Source: Bacteroidota bacterium (lineage in GTDB: Bacteria > Bacteroidota > Bacteroidia > Bacteroidales > VadinHA17). From it: a stretch of DNA of 5,528 nt. Under the pieces are notes generated by a model. It ran no database searches. It was not told the DNA's origin and saw only the letters and a list, made by a program, of their open reading frames with translations. The translations under genes were made by a program, and so were the position numbers. The stretch is taken from positions 1-5,528 of the forward strand of contig DAOVLD010000141.1 in assembly GCA_030631445.1 (NCBI GenBank), written 5' to 3'. Shown here in pieces: positions 4,904 to 5,528 of this stretch. Positions within the stretch are counted from its first letter, which is position 1, and each line of letters begins with the position of its first letter.

Positions 4904-5528
4904 TTAACCGGTTAATTGAATAGCTTTTAATGCCGCGGCAGTAGCATCTTTTACCGATGATGAAACATCCATTGGCTTTTTACAGCATGACACTGCATGT
5001 ATCCCCTCTTTTTGTATCTCTGCCAGAAAACCATTCCGGTCTTTGATCAAATTCAGCGCTGCATCTGATGGAACAATACCTGTCGCAAGCACAACCAGAT
5101 CGGCTTCATGCTTTATCTTTTTCCCTGAAAGGACGTCTTCAGCTTCAACTATTAAATTCTTTGTTTCACCAACCTCCTCAATCTTAGCCACCTTACCTTT
5201 TATCAGTTCAATGTTCCTGTTTTCTTCAACCTTATTCAGGAAATCCTCATTTCTTCCTGATACTCTTAAATCAATATAGAATATCTTTATTCTGCTATCC
5301 GGATATTTCTTCTGGATTGACAGTGCATGTTTTAACGAAGCAGGGCAACAAACCGCCGAACAATAGGGAAGATAATTCTCGTCACGCGAACCGGCACATT
5401 GAACAAACACAATTTCCTTAGGTTCTTTATTATCTGATGGTCTGATCAGTTTATCTTTTCCCGGTCCGTTTGATGCTATCAACCTTTCAAACTCTACATT
5501 AGTAACAACATTCTTAAAATCAGAATAA
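4904..5528 (-). CDS. qmoA: QmoA-like HdrA-family flavoprotein, C-terminal part (5' partial)
   Basis: The visible C-terminal 207 residues are open to the right edge. The TTG at 5482-5480 is internal, because YSDFKNVVTNVEFER precedes it in frame and matches the same place in the neighbouring QmoB-like protein (GKYKNVITNVEFEE). Counting from the edge, it carries QCAGSRD at 43-49 and YCSAVCC at 55-61, giving C44-X11-C56-X3-C60-C61, the HdrA iron-sulfur ligand pattern. VLATG at 146-150 is the FAD-domain motif. It ends CCKKPMDVSSSVKDATAAALKAIQ...G. The stop falls where QmoB continues into ferredoxin motifs, so this is the short HdrA-like form typical of QmoA (about 400 residues). Roughly half the protein, including the Rossmann dinucleotide motif, is off the window. 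It is inferred to form a heterodimeric flavoprotein core with QmoB. A short HdrA homologue of another complex is the alternative. Any apr, hdr or qmoC genes would have to lie upstream or elsewhere. Confidence 0.8.
   Translation of the reverse strand, partial: YSDFKNVVTNVEFERLIASNGPGKDKLIRPSDNKEPKEIVFVQCAGSRDENYLPYCSAVCCPASLKHALSIQKKYPDSRIKIFYIDLRVSGRNEDFLNKVEENRNIELIKGKVAKIEEVGETKNLIVEAEDVLSGKKIKHEADLVVLATGIVPSDAALNLIKDRNGFLAEIQKEGIHAVSCCKKPMDVSSSVKDATAAALKAIQLTG

Overview
The window looks like a piece of chromosome from an anaerobic Bacteroidota bacterium, possibly of the Bacteroidales/Marinilabiliales type. This is an inference. It rests on moderate to low GC, genes without clear Shine-Dalgarno sites, a TAnnTTTG-type promoter word, and intergenic spaces packed with short-period degenerate repeats. 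No rRNA, tRNA, CRISPR array or transposase was seen.

Layout, left to right: (1) bases 1-1227, + strand, the 3' part of an aldo/keto reductase gene with a fibronectin-III-like C-terminal extension, cut by the left edge. (2) 1228-1577, a spacer with two heptamer-period arrays and one nonamer-period array. (3) 1578-2147, + strand, a small stand-alone DEDDh 3'-5' exonuclease of the DnaQ fold, visibly more AT-rich than the reductase. (4) 2148-2774, a convergent spacer. It holds a minus-strand relic that I read as the decayed N-terminus of qmoC (2347-2481), a short array at 2531-2558, and a 210-bp region that keeps one heptamer phase from 2565 up to the last base before the qmoB stop codon. (5) 2775-4892, minus strand, an intact qmoB-type HdrA/MvhD fusion. 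(6) 4904-5528, minus strand, the C-terminal half of a qmoA-type HdrA-like flavoprotein, 11 bp upstream of qmoB and cut by the right edge.

The minus-strand genes form the flavoprotein core of a Qmo (quinone-interacting membrane-bound oxidoreductase) or Hdr-like electron-transfer complex. In sulfate reducers and green sulfur bacteria, QmoA and QmoB work with the membrane heme protein QmoC to link the quinone pool to APS reductase. Here the canonical qmoA-qmoB-qmoC order survives only as a trace. After qmoB comes the repeat array and then a 44-codon open frame that resembles the QmoC/HdrC N-terminus up to its first iron-sulfur motif, where three of the four expected cysteines are missing and the frame soon stops. 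The simplest reading is that this lineage inherited or acquired qmoABC, lost qmoC here, and either uses QmoAB with another partner or is losing the complex. The reductase and exonuclease show no evident functional link to it.
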